A stretch of DNA of 64,000 nucleotides. Origin: Flavobacteriales bacterium (GTDB lineage Bacteria > Bacteroidota > Bacteroidia > Flavobacteriales_F > PHOS-HE28). The stretch's first letter is position 1. Each line of letters starts with the position of its first letter. Below, piece after piece: positions 9,365 through 17,704 of this stretch. A program made the position numbers and the translations under genes. The stretch is from NCBI GenBank assembly GCA_016717225.1, contig JADKGB010000002.1, positions 1 to 64,000 on the forward strand. The letters are read 5' to 3'. The notes below the pieces were generated by a model, which saw only the letters and a program-made list of their open reading frames with translations, was not told where the DNA came from and did no database searches.

Positions 9365-9682
9365 TTAGTCACACGTCATCCCATCATCCACTTCCTTGCC
9401 GTAGCCGAGGATACCTCCTTTGAGGTTGATGAGGTTATTGAACCCGTAACGCGTGCTAAGAGCATTGATCACAGCCGCACTGCGGGCGCCACTTCGGCAA
9501 TGCACCACTACGGGAATGTCCTTGGGGATCTCGTTGATGTGATCAATGATCTCTCCCATAGGCAGCAGTTTGCCGCCAATGTTGCACCGCTCTGCTTCGT
9601 ATGGTTCGCGCACATCGATCAGCAAGAACGCTTCCTTGGCGTCTTGCATGTGCTTCAATTCCTGAGGGCCGATCTCTTTCAT
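9365..9682 (-). CDS. Rhodanese-like single-domain protein
   Basis: A single rhodanese domain of 105 residues, cytoplasmic (no signal). The active-site loop is HCRSGARS with the catalytic Cys62 and a basic loop, as in GlpE/PspE-type sulfur transferases. LIDVREPYE near 21-29 is the usual CH2A-like motif. It follows comA by six bases on the same strand, so it is probably in the comA operon. That may tie it to sulfur delivery, but general sulfane-sulfur carrying is just as possible. Confidence 0.92.
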   Translation of the reverse strand: MKEIGPQELKHMQDAKEAFLLIDVREPYEAERCNIGGKLLPMGEIIDHINEIPKDIPVVVHCRSGARSAAVINALSTRYGFNNLINLKGGILGYGKEVDDGMTCD

Positions 9683-9688
9683 GGATGG

Positions 9689-10489
9689 CTAATCCGTTTC
9701 ATTCACCTGTTTCAACTTGGCCACAATTTCTTCCGGTAAATGGTCGAAAAACGTATCTCCGCGGAGGCCAAGGCGCAATGTCTCAAGCGGGATCACCTCT
9801 TCTGCGGGCACGTTGCCGAGGTTCACATTGGGGCCTAGTTGTTTGATGAACCAGGTCTGTTGTGCTTTTTGCGGCGCCTCCCAGATAATATCGTCTGGCG
9901 GAACCTTGGCCACTATGCGATGCACCAAGGTGGTGTGGGCGTGACCACTGGGGCGATAGATCCCCACCGTGCCGCTCTCCCGCGCTTCGGCGATCACTTT
10001 CCAGCTACCTGCGTCCAATTCTTGCAGCATCATGCGCACCCACCGCGCCGGGCTGATGAGTATGCCGGTCTCTTTGCTACCAACCTCGCTGAGCACCGTG
10101 ATATCGCGGGCCAAGGTGTTGATGTATTTGCACTTCTCCGCGTGAGGTAGATTGATCGAACCATCGCTCACTTCGGCGCATTCGAGTCCAAGATCATCGA
10201 GCAGCTTGCGGTATTCCTTGAACATACCGCGTGCGATGAACGCCTCGAAGAGCGTACCACCCAAGTACACACGCATATCCGCTTTTTGATAGAGCTGGAT
10301 CTTCTCCTTCAGCCGGGGGGTCACGTAGCTAGTCCCGAAGCCGATCTTCACCATATCCACTAACGTTCCGCAAGCGTCGATCATGTCCTCGGCCTGGCGG
10401 ATGCTCATGCCTTTGTCCATGACCATGTTGAGGCCGCCCTCGCGCGGTTTGGTAGTGCGCGCGGGTATGTGGGGAAGGCTGTAGTTCAT
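9689..10489 (-). CDS. comA: Phosphosulfolactate synthase
   Basis: Adds sulfite to phosphoenolpyruvate to give 2-phosphosulfolactate, the first step of the ComA/ComB route. It has 266 residues, the usual length. Family landmarks are GLNMVMDKGMS near 19-29, VDMVKIGFGTS near 42-52, LGGTLFEAF near 74-82, EVSDGSI near 103-109, and the C-terminal FIKQLGPNVNLGNV. The start ATG overlaps the TPR gene stop (ATGA), which decides it over the longer open frame. comB, acting next, is on the opposite strand in the neighbouring operon. The PEP substrate is also made by ppsA in this window. Confidence 0.94.
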   Translation of the reverse strand: MNYSLPHIPARTTKPREGGLNMVMDKGMSIRQAEDMIDACGTLVDMVKIGFGTSYVTPRLKEKIQLYQKADMRVYLGGTLFEAFIARGMFKEYRKLLDDLGLECAEVSDGSINLPHAEKCKYINTLARDITVLSEVGSKETGILISPARWVRMMLQELDAGSWKVIAEARESGTVGIYRPSGHAHTTLVHRIVAKVPPDDIIWEAPQKAQQTWFIKQLGPNVNLGNVPAEEVIPLETLRLGLRGDTFFDHLPEEIVAKLKQVNETD

Positions 10490-11898
10490 TTCTTGTACAA
10501 CTCCAACAGGTGCATTACCTGTGGCATGTTCGCTACTTCGGGGTAGTGTTCGAGCAGCGTGGTGTGTGCGGCGAAATCGGACATGAGCGCATCTTCCAGA
10601 ACCAGCAACGCTTGCTGTTCGCGTCCGCAACGTAAGAGATAACTCGCTAACCGGTACAAGTAGCGGGCATTGAGCTTGTGTACCATTTCGCCCTCCTGAA
10701 GTTTCTTCAAGGCGGCTTCAGGACCTTTCAGCTGCTGAAGCAGATCGGCGTGGTCCATCCAGCCTTCGAGGCTCTGTGGTTCAATGGAATTCAGCTTCTC
10801 ATAGCTCAACAGCGCTTCGGGGTATCGCTCGCTGCGAGCCAGGGAATTGGCATAATAGTACCAGCTATCCGCATTATCAGGAGCAATGCGCGTGGCATTC
10901 TCCAGATCACGGATCGCTTCCGGCAGAAGGTTGAGGATATCCTTCACTACCCCTCGTCCTATCCACGCATCGGCCCACGTGGGATCCAAGTGAATGGACT
11001 GGTCGTAATGGATCAGCGCCTGATCGTAACGCTCCATCTTCTCGTAGCACTCGCCCACGAAACTGAACGTGATGGCCTGTGGACCATCGAAAACCAAGGT
11101 CTCTTCGTAGCAGGCGATGGCGTTTTCGTAATCACCAGCGAGCAGCATGTTGCGTGCACGACTGAAGTATGCACTTGTGAAACGCTCATCAATGGCGATC
11201 GCGAGATCCAGCGCTTCATTGCTGTCCTCCATCCGGTCCAACTTGGCAAGCACATTGCCCAAATTGTACCAACCCACTGCACTATACGGGAACTCGTTCG
11301 TGAAATTCCGGAAGTACACGATACTCGCTTCATCGGCACCTGCCAGATCGAAGCAATAGGCCAGTTCATGGAGCACGGCTTCGTTTTCCGGGTTCACTTC
11401 AACGGCTTTCTTCAAGCAGGAAAGGGCTTCTTCGAACTCGTCCAAGTTTTCGTACTCGAAGGCCAGATCGAGGTAGATCTCATCGAGGCCTTCTTCGGCC
11501 AATTGCAACGCACGCTTGTAGTGTTCCACCGCACGGCGATAATTGCGTTGCTGGCTGTAAATGCTCGCCTTGTGCAAGTGGATCTCCTCATTGAAAGGTT
11601 CCACCTTTTCCAACGCATCAAGGATCTCCAGCCCCTTGCTCAATCGGCCCATGCCCATGTGCACCAATGCTTCGCAGAACGTGATGTCGACCGAGTCCGG
11701 GTGTTGCGTTTTGGCAAGTTCCAGCACCACCTGGGCCTTTCGGGCTTCGTTGTTGCACAGGTAATGGTCCATGATCAACTCGTACTCCTCCACATCGAAG
11801 AAACCAGAACTGTTCAGGCCCATCATCGCCTCGTACCGCTTTACGCAAGCGATCTGTTCTTCACTGCGATCCGGGGAAGGGCGGGGGCCGTCGTTCAT
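10486..11898 (-). CDS. Tetratricopeptide repeat protein
   Basis: A 470-residue protein made almost wholly of TPR helices, with recurring patterns such as WYNLGNVLAKLDRMEDS, AWIGRGVVKDILNLLPEA and WYYYANSLARSERYPEA about every 34 residues. There is no signal peptide, so it is expected in the cytoplasm as a protein-binding scaffold. The start was placed at MNDGPRPSPDRSE because a promoter-like TACTTTCG lies upstream at 11945-11952 inside the longer open frame. It is the first gene of the TPR-comA-rhodanese operon. Similar TPR proteins occur widely in Bacteroidota; no specific role is evident. Confidence 0.9.
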   Translation of the reverse strand: MNDGPRPSPDRSEEQIACVKRYEAMMGLNSSGFFDVEEYELIMDHYLCNNEARKAQVVLELAKTQHPDSVDITFCEALVHMGMGRLSKGLEILDALEKVEPFNEEIHLHKASIYSQQRNYRRAVEHYKRALQLAEEGLDEIYLDLAFEYENLDEFEEALSCLKKAVEVNPENEAVLHELAYCFDLAGADEASIVYFRNFTNEFPYSAVGWYNLGNVLAKLDRMEDSNEALDLAIAIDERFTSAYFSRARNMLLAGDYENAIACYEETLVFDGPQAITFSFVGECYEKMERYDQALIHYDQSIHLDPTWADAWIGRGVVKDILNLLPEAIRDLENATRIAPDNADSWYYYANSLARSERYPEALLSYEKLNSIEPQSLEGWMDHADLLQQLKGPEAALKKLQEGEMVHKLNARYLYRLASYLLRCGREQQALLVLEDALMSDFAAHTTLLEHYPEVANMPQVMHLLELYKK

Positions 11899-11944
11899 CA
11901 GGTTCGGTTGGGCGGTACCGGCAACTGCCGGAGAGGTTGTAGCG

Positions 11945-11952
11945 CGAAAGTA
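11945..11952 (-). promoter_or_regulatory. -7 promoter box for the TPR-comA-rhodanese operon
   Basis: TACTTTCG on the minus strand, one mismatch from the Bacteroidota TAnnTTTG box, 46 bases before the chosen TPR start. No good -33 TTG was found at the expected distance. Confidence 0.45.
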
Positions 11953-12028
11953 GGCATCCCGTTCGGCAGTTCCCCGCTGGGGTGCATACCCCATATGTCA
12001 ACACTTGGGTGTGCGTCATTCCAACCGC

Positions 12029-12056
12029 TTGGCGATCAGGCAGCGGGGTACTTTTG
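12029..12056 (+). promoter_or_regulatory. Bacteroidota-type promoter of glmM
   Basis: TTG at 12029-12031, 17 bases, then TACTTTTG at 12049-12056, an exact match to the TTG/TAnnTTTG promoter of Bacteroidota. It leaves a leader of about 30 bases before the glmM ATG. It is among the best promoters in the window. Confidence 0.7.
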
Positions 12057-12091
12057 CGGCCCTCTTTCCGATCACTAGACCGCTAGACCCC

Positions 12092-13489
12092 ATGACGCTC
12101 ATTCGCAGCATTTCCGGCATCCGTGGTACCATTGGTGGTGTGCCCGGTGATGGACTTTCACCCTTGGATGTTACACGCTATACCGCCGCGTTCGGCACCT
12201 TGGTCAAAAAGCGTTCAGGAAAGTCTCGGCCCACTTGCGTGCTTGGGCGAGATGCCCGGTTGAGCGGCCCGATGGTCGCTGACCTGGTTCGGGGAACGTT
12301 GGTCGGGCTCGGATTCGAAGTGATCGACCTGGGCATGGCCACGACGCCAACGGTGGAGATGGCAGTGCCCGGCGAAAAGGCGGATGCGGGTATCATTTTG
12401 ACAGCAAGCCATAACCCCAAGCAATGGAACGCGCTGAAATTGTTGAACGAGAAGGGTGAATTCATCAGCGCGGCGGACGGTACTGAGGTATTGCGGATCG
12501 CAGAGAGCGATGCCTACACCTTTTCTCCCGTTGACGAATTGGGGAGCGTGCGCACAGACAACACGTGGCTGCAAAAGCACATCGATGCGATACTTCAACT
12601 GGACCTTGTGGATGTTGCGGCCATAAAGGCGAAGAACTTCCGGGTGGTGGTTGATGCCGTTAACAGCATTGGTGGAATAGCTGTGCCCCAATTGCTGAAG
12701 TCGCTCGGAGTGAATGATATCATCGAGTTGTATTGCGAGCCTACCGGACATTTTCCGCATAACCCGGAACCGCTACCCGAGCACCTCGCCGATATCTGTG
12801 CATTGGTGAAGAAGCAAGGTGCTCATGTGGGTATCTGCGTGGATCCGGATGTCGATCGTCTGGCGCTGGTATGTGAAGATGGAAGTCTGTTCGGTGAAGA
12901 GTACACCTTGGTGGCCTGCGCTGATCATGTGCTGAAGCAACGCACCGGCGATACCGTGAGCAACCTCAGCAGTACGCGTGCCCTTGATGATGTGGCCGAA
13001 CGCCATGGTCGTGTTCGGCATGCGAGCGCAGTGGGAGAGGTGAACGTGGTGGAACTGATGCGCAAAGTGGGCGCACCGATCGGCGGCGAAGGCAATGGGG
13101 GCGTGATCTTGAGCGAGTTGCATTACGGTCGCGATTCATTGGTAGGCATCGCGCTGTTCCTGACCCTGCTCGCCAAGAGCGGGATGAAGACGACCGAACT
13201 GCGCCGCACCTATCCCGATTATTTCATCAGCAAGAACAAGATCGAACTGCTCCCCGAATTGGATGTGCAAGGCTTGGTGAACGCTATGCAAGAACGCCAC
13301 AAGGCCCAACCACACAGCACGGTTGACGGTCTTCGAATAGAGTTCGGGCGGGAGTGGGTACACCTGCGCCGCAGCAACACTGAACCGATCGTTCGCATTT
13401 ACGCCGAGAGCGATAGCCCGGACAAGGCCGATGCGTTGGCGAAGCGGATCATCGCCGAAATGCAGGAATTAGTTGTTCGCATTGGTTGA
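12092..13489 (+). CDS. glmM: Phosphoglucosamine mutase (phosphohexomutase family)
   Basis: Interconverts glucosamine-6-phosphate and glucosamine-1-phosphate on the way to UDP-GlcNAc for peptidoglycan and lipopolysaccharide. The 465 residues fit the Bacteroidota form. The phosphoserine loop TASHNP is at 104-109 (Ser106), the metal-binding loop is DPDVDRLALV near 245, the sugar-specificity loop GGEGNGGV near 330-337, and the phosphate-binding RRSNTEPIVRIY near the C-terminus. A phosphomannomutase role is the main alternative. The start MTLIRSISGIRGT is typical of the family and lies after a strong promoter. It is divergent from the TPR gene. Confidence 0.92.
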   Translation: MTLIRSISGIRGTIGGVPGDGLSPLDVTRYTAAFGTLVKKRSGKSRPTCVLGRDARLSGPMVADLVRGTLVGLGFEVIDLGMATTPTVEMAVPGEKADAGIILTASHNPKQWNALKLLNEKGEFISAADGTEVLRIAESDAYTFSPVDELGSVRTDNTWLQKHIDAILQLDLVDVAAIKAKNFRVVVDAVNSIGGIAVPQLLKSLGVNDIIELYCEPTGHFPHNPEPLPEHLADICALVKKQGAHVGICVDPDVDRLALVCEDGSLFGEEYTLVACADHVLKQRTGDTVSNLSSTRALDDVAERHGRVRHASAVGEVNVVELMRKVGAPIGGEGNGGVILSELHYGRDSLVGIALFLTLLAKSGMKTTELRRTYPDYFISKNKIELLPELDVQGLVNAMQERHKAQPHSTVDGLRIEFGREWVHLRRSNTEPIVRIYAESDSPDKADALAKRIIAEMQELVVRIG

Positions 13490-13547
13490 TCATCCAGGAT
13501 AAAGTGATCATGGATCGAACACCATCGATCCCATTGAGGATCAGTGA

Positions 13548-14165
13548 TCATTCACGTGCCTGATCGACAACCCGGTAGAGGTATCGGCCATCATCGAACA
13601 CCCAGGTGACCAACTGGGTATGCCTGCCCGAACCGGCCTGCAGGTGAACATAGGTTCTCCATCCATCTCGTGAGCGTGCAGCCGTGGCGAACATCAAGGT
13701 TCCGTCCCCAGTGAAAAGTGGCGCATCGAAGATGTCCGTATAGGCATTCATCGGCAGATCGACCACGCTACCATCCATAACCAGCTCCAAACGGCTGAGC
13801 CTGTTGTGTTCTTCGCTGGGTGTCCAACCTAAAATGCGCTCTTGTTCCAACCGGAAGCCTGTTGTGGTGGGTTTTACCCATTTCGCGTGTTCGAACTGCT
13901 GCGTTTCGATCCGGATCCGAATGCCATTGTCGCAGAATTCCAACCGGTTTCCTTCACTCGAGCGGATCGCCAAATAGTTCAACGTGGATCCCGGGAATTC
14001 TTCCATCAACTCCGGATAGAGGCCCAGTTCCTGGATCTCTTGCTGGATCAGCGGGTCGTTCACCGTGGCCAGCGACAGGTCTTGCTGAAGCGGCGCTGCA
14101 TGAAGAATGAACAAGGGGAGGAGAAGAGCGAGCACCGCGATCGGGCGGGCCAAGGAACTGAACAT
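13548..14165 (-). CDS. Exported protein of unknown function
   Basis: A 205-residue protein with a clear N-terminal signal peptide (hydrophobic residues about 8-22, then HAAPLQQ). The rest is rich in charged and beta-forming residues, with repeated short acidic and aromatic stretches (ILGWTPSEEH, TWVFDDGRYLYRVV at the end). No lipobox Cys and no type IX sorting domain are visible. It lies tail to tail with glmM and 129 bases before the SPFH gene end. I do not recognise it. Confidence 0.7.
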   Translation of the reverse strand: MFSSLARPIAVLALLLPLFILHAAPLQQDLSLATVNDPLIQQEIQELGLYPELMEEFPGSTLNYLAIRSSEGNRLEFCDNGIRIRIETQQFEHAKWVKPTTTGFRLEQERILGWTPSEEHNRLSRLELVMDGSVVDLPMNAYTDIFDAPLFTGDGTLMFATAARSRDGWRTYVHLQAGSGRHTQLVTWVFDDGRYLYRVVDQARE

Positions 14166-14214
14166 GGGTGCGGAGATCTGGCGGCTCCGTGGAATGAGGA
14201 ACGCAGAAGTTCTA

Positions 14215-14231
14215 CTGCGCAGTGTGCGCAG
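14215..14231. repeat. Short perfect palindrome
   Basis: CTGCGCA, a 3-base GTG centre, then TGCGCAG: a perfect 7-base inverted repeat in the 129-base gap between the SPFH gene end and the start of the unknown exported protein. It could be a regulator site for the exported protein. It lacks a T-tract, so terminator function is unlikely. Confidence 0.35.
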
Positions 14232-14294
14232 TGCAAAATGTTGATGTGGTCAGAGCTGCATTGGCGAAATGCTCAAGACGCTAAAGAGCAATCC

Positions 14295-15290
14295 CTACTT
14301 CAACCCCTTGGTCGCATCCAGCATATCCTTGATCCCACCAACACTGCTCAGGATCCCCGTGGCTTCGTAGGGGATGTAGACCACCTTGTTGTTCTGGCCA
14401 CTGGTCATTTCCTTCAGTGTCTCCAGATATTTCATAGCGATCAGGTAATTGACCGGGTCCGCATTGCTCCCCTGTATCGCTTTGGTCATCAGGTTGATGG
14501 CTTCCGCTTCACCTTGTGCCCGACGAATACGCGATTGTGCGTCGCCTTCCGCCTCCAGGATCTGTCCCTGCTTTTGGCCTTCAGCCGTAGTGATCTGTGC
14601 CTGCTGGATGCCTTCTGCTTGCAGAACCGCAGCGCGCTTGCTGCCTTCAGCGTCGATGATCTGCGCGCGCTTATCGCGCTCGGCTCGCATCTGCTTCTCC
14701 ATCGCTTCACGAATGTCGCGCGGTGGGTTGATGTCCTGCAATTCAACACGGTTCACTTTTACGCCCCATTTGTGGCTGGCTTCGTCCAGAATGGCGCGCA
14801 GCTTTCCGTTGATCGTATCTCGGCTTGTGAGACATTCATCCAGGTCCATTTCGCCGATCACGTTACGCAGTGTGGTTTGCGTGAGTTTCTCGATGGCCAT
14901 GGGCAGGTTCTCGATCTCGTACATCGACTTCACCGGGTCGATCACCTGGAAATAGAGCAGCGCGTTGATCTCGGTCATCACGTTGTCCTTGGTGATCACA
15001 TTCTGCTTCGGAAAGTCGAACACCGACTCGCGCAGGTCGATGCGTTCCTTCTTGATGAACTGGACATACTTGTTGCCATCCGGCAGATCGCGGGTGATGC
15101 GCGAAATGATCTCACGTGGCTTATCGAAAATGGGAATGATGATGTTGAAACCAGCGTTCAGCGTAGCTCGGTATTTACCGAAACGCTCGATCACCATGGC
15201 TTCGCTTTGCTGGATTATGCGCACTCCTTTCGCGATCATGAAGATCACGAAGAGCGCGACTAGGACGAGGATGATTGTACCGGGGTTCAT
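14295..15290 (-). CDS. SPFH/Band 7 membrane protein (paraslipin, QmcA-like)
   Basis: A stomatin-family scaffold protein of 331 residues. One N-terminal transmembrane segment (about 5-24) is followed by the SPFH domain (IIQQSEAMVIERFGKY, then GFNIIIPIFDKP). A long Ala-, Glu- and Gln-rich coiled coil follows (about 185-260, EAEAINLMTKA), with a conserved C-terminal helix. Such proteins form large rings in the membrane and affect protease access and membrane domains. It is preceded by an NfeD-like gene on the same strand, the usual pairing for this family. Confidence 0.94.
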   Translation of the reverse strand: MNPGTIILVLVALFVIFMIAKGVRIIQQSEAMVIERFGKYRATLNAGFNIIIPIFDKPREIISRITRDLPDGNKYVQFIKKERIDLRESVFDFPKQNVITKDNVMTEINALLYFQVIDPVKSMYEIENLPMAIEKLTQTTLRNVIGEMDLDECLTSRDTINGKLRAILDEASHKWGVKVNRVELQDINPPRDIREAMEKQMRAERDKRAQIIDAEGSKRAAVLQAEGIQQAQITTAEGQKQGQILEAEGDAQSRIRRAQGEAEAINLMTKAIQGSNADPVNYLIAMKYLETLKEMTSGQNNKVVYIPYEATGILSSVGGIKDMLDATKGLK

Positions 15291-15305
15291 GTGTGTTCTG
15301 AGGTA

Positions 15306-15767
15306 TCAGGCTTCGGCCGAATGGCCATGTTCGAGGGGTTTAACGATAAGGGTGTTACTGTCAACACGCACGATCTTGACGAGATCACCAGCGTGGATGG
15401 GTTTGTCATTGATGCTTTCTGCGCGCCAGTCGTCCCCACCAACGCTTACCCGACCCAATCGCAGGCCAGCTTCGAAATCCTGGGTCACTTTCCCGCGTTG
15501 GCCGATAAGAGCGTCCACGTTGGTTTTAACGCCGTTCTCTTTCCAGAACTGCTTCATCAGCAATGGACGGATCGTGAAGAAGGCCACCAAGGCCAGTATG
15601 CTGAAAGCGAGAAGTTGGAAGCCCGGTCCACCACCAACGGCCGCTGCGATACTCGCGCCTGCACAACCGATCCCCAAACACACCAGGAAAAAGCCCGGAA
15701 CGAAGATCTCGGCTATAAGAAGCAGGATCGCCGCGCCAGCCCACCAATGCCATTGGAAAAAGTCCAT
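15306..15767 (-). CDS. NfeD-like membrane protein, short form
   Basis: A 153-residue protein with an N-terminal block of three to four transmembrane segments (about 8-70) and a C-terminal OB-fold (about 85-150, with LIGQRGKV and GDLVKIVRVDSNTLIVKP). It is the short NfeD type, without the serine protease domain. The start was put at MDFFQWHWW, since the upstream frame looks non-coding. It stands 15 bases ahead of the SPFH gene, and the two families are known to act together. Confidence 0.92.
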   Translation of the reverse strand: MDFFQWHWWAGAAILLLIAEIFVPGFFLVCLGIGCAGASIAAAVGGGPGFQLLAFSILALVAFFTIRPLLMKQFWKENGVKTNVDALIGQRGKVTQDFEAGLRLGRVSVGGDDWRAESINDKPIHAGDLVKIVRVDSNTLIVKPLEHGHSAEA

Positions 15768-15878
15768 TTGTTCCACGTTGATGGGGTGAATGTAGCAGCG
15801 TGCACGGTTGGCGCAAGTGTTCGATGTGTTGGGTGGCGGAATAGCTGGATGAGGATCCTTTCGGCACAGGCTCACGTG

Positions 15879-15886
15879 TACTTTCG
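15879..15886 (+). promoter_or_regulatory. -7 promoter box of the plus-strand polysaccharide operon
   Basis: TACTTTCG, one mismatch from TAnnTTTG, ending only six bases before the flippase ATG. If used, the transcript would start almost at the start codon. No clean TTG at -33 was found. Confidence 0.45.
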
Positions 15887-15892
15887 CCCGCC

Positions 15893-17704
15893 ATGCTGGA
15901 GAAAATGATGAACATGCTGCGCACGCCGAATGGCCGCGATGCTTTGTTCACGTTCCTGACCGAGGGCCTCAGCATGTTGGGAATGGTGCTGGTGTTCCGG
16001 CTGGCCAAGGATCGGGGCGATATGGATTTCGATCGGTATGTCATTGTTCGGCGAACGGTGGCCTTTGCTTTTCCTGCTGTGATCATGGGTACCATGGTGG
16101 GCCTTACGCGGTTCATTTCCATGAGTCGCGACACGGCCCAGCAACGTCGATACTTGCTGGGGGCTTTGGCGTGGGTGCTGCCGTTGGGATGTGTTGTTTG
16201 CGTAACGGGGTTCTTGTTTTCTGGACCGCTATCCTGGCTGTGTTTTGGCAACTATGATGAATCGGGTCTGATACCTCCGTTGGGCGTGATGACGTTCGGC
16301 ATCGCCCTGCACGGAGTTGCGTATGGCTTCTTGCGCGGAAGCGGGCACACCACCCATGCGAACGTCATTCAGCTTTTTGCATTGGCCATTGGGCCTTGCC
16401 TGGCGTTTTTCGTACTCAATGAACTTGGTGCCATTCTCTGGTTTACCGGTGCCGCATGGTTGGTGGTTTCGCTTGTTTCCTTGGCACCGGTATTGTTGCG
16501 AACGGATGGAACGTCCACAAGGGTGGAGCGGGCAAGCATTGTGCGGTATGGGCTTCCGCGTGTTCCCGGCGATATCGCATTGGGTGCACTGCTCACTGTG
16601 CCCGTGTTCGTGGTGGTTCGAACCTTCGATCGGGAACTAGGAGCGGAATACGCGTTCGCATGCACGTTGTTGAATTTGGCTGCGGCCGTTTTCAGTCCGG
16701 TGGCGTTGTTGCTGTTACCTGCGGCATCGGCCCAACTATCCTCGGGCAATTATGCAGGATTGGCTGCACGGATCTCATGGATGACCATCGTGATCTTCGT
16801 GGCATCCCTCGCGCTGATGTTAGGATTCGAATTGTTGGCCTCTCCTTTTTTACGGATCTACCTGGGGCCGAGCGGGGAGAGCTTTGTGGCAACGAGTCGC
16901 CTGGTCTTTTTAGCGGCCTTGCCCTTTGCCTTCTTCAACGGTATGCGAAGCGTTCTGGACGCGTATTACCATACTCCACGCAATGGTATGAACCTCGTTG
17001 TGGCCATGGGATTGCTCCTCTTGGGAAGCGCTGTTCACTTGTTCATCGCCACGCCATGGTACACCATGGGGGTCGTTCTTATTGTCGCCCTGAGCTTCTT
17101 GGGTTGGGCCACGTTCCGGGATGTGCGGTACGTGGGCAGTGAATTGGCGCGATTAGCGGGGCGTGGAGCAGGATCGTTGAATATTCTGGTGGTGATCCCG
17201 GATATGGAAGAGGGTGTTATGTACAGCGATAGCAAGGAGCAGGCAAGAGCATTCTCCGAGCAGGGTTGTGTGGTCACGCTTTTCCATTTGGAGGATCGGA
17301 GTTCGGCCTTTCGACTGGTGCGATCACGGCAGCGTTTCAAAAAGGTGATCCGCGCCGCACGCCCCGACGTTGTGCATGTCCATTTCGGCTCGGTGGCCGC
17401 ATTATGGACCATATTCAGCAGTCCCCTGCCGGTGGTGGTGACATTCATGGGAGATGATCTGGACAGGAGCCAAGTGCGTGGCTTGGCGCGACCCTTCGTT
17501 GGCGGATTGTTCTCGCAGATCGCGGCCTTTTTTGCGGCAGGGATCATCTGTACCGATGAAAATGTGCGGGAACACTTGTGGTGGCGCACGACCGAGGCGC
17601 GTGTGATCCCGCTGGGTGGCGACAAGCGAGCGAACGCAGTGGATACGCTCGAACATCTGCGCGCGGTGGTTTTGCACCGTTCTGTCGATACGGTGAGCAC
17701 ATGA
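15893..17704 (+). CDS. Polysaccharide flippase fused to the N-terminal half of a GT4 glycosyltransferase
   Basis: 603 residues. Residues 1 to about 425 carry 12 or so hydrophobic segments and look like a Wzx/MATE-type flippase that moves lipid-linked sugar units across the inner membrane. Residues about 432-603 are a GT-B N-terminal Rossmann lobe (NILVVIPDMEEGVMY, then ARPDVVHVHFGS, then VVVTFMGDD). They stop at VIPLGGD, where the nucleotide-sugar-binding lobe would normally start. The stop overlaps the next start (ATGA), so there is no sign of a lost 3' part. The half-domain could bind an acceptor or be a leftover of a gene fusion. First gene of a six-gene operon. Confidence 0.88.
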   Translation: MLEKMMNMLRTPNGRDALFTFLTEGLSMLGMVLVFRLAKDRGDMDFDRYVIVRRTVAFAFPAVIMGTMVGLTRFISMSRDTAQQRRYLLGALAWVLPLGCVVCVTGFLFSGPLSWLCFGNYDESGLIPPLGVMTFGIALHGVAYGFLRGSGHTTHANVIQLFALAIGPCLAFFVLNELGAILWFTGAAWLVVSLVSLAPVLLRTDGTSTRVERASIVRYGLPRVPGDIALGALLTVPVFVVVRTFDRELGAEYAFACTLLNLAAAVFSPVALLLLPAASAQLSSGNYAGLAARISWMTIVIFVASLALMLGFELLASPFLRIYLGPSGESFVATSRLVFLAALPFAFFNGMRSVLDAYYHTPRNGMNLVVAMGLLLLGSAVHLFIATPWYTMGVVLIVALSFLGWATFRDVRYVGSELARLAGRGAGSLNILVVIPDMEEGVMYSDSKEQARAFSEQGCVVTLFHLEDRSSAFRLVRSRQRFKKVIRAARPDVVHVHFGSVAALWTIFSSPLPVVVTFMGDDLDRSQVRGLARPFVGGLFSQIAAFFAAGIICTDENVREHLWWRTTEARVIPLGGDKRANAVDTLEHLRAVVLHRSVDTVST

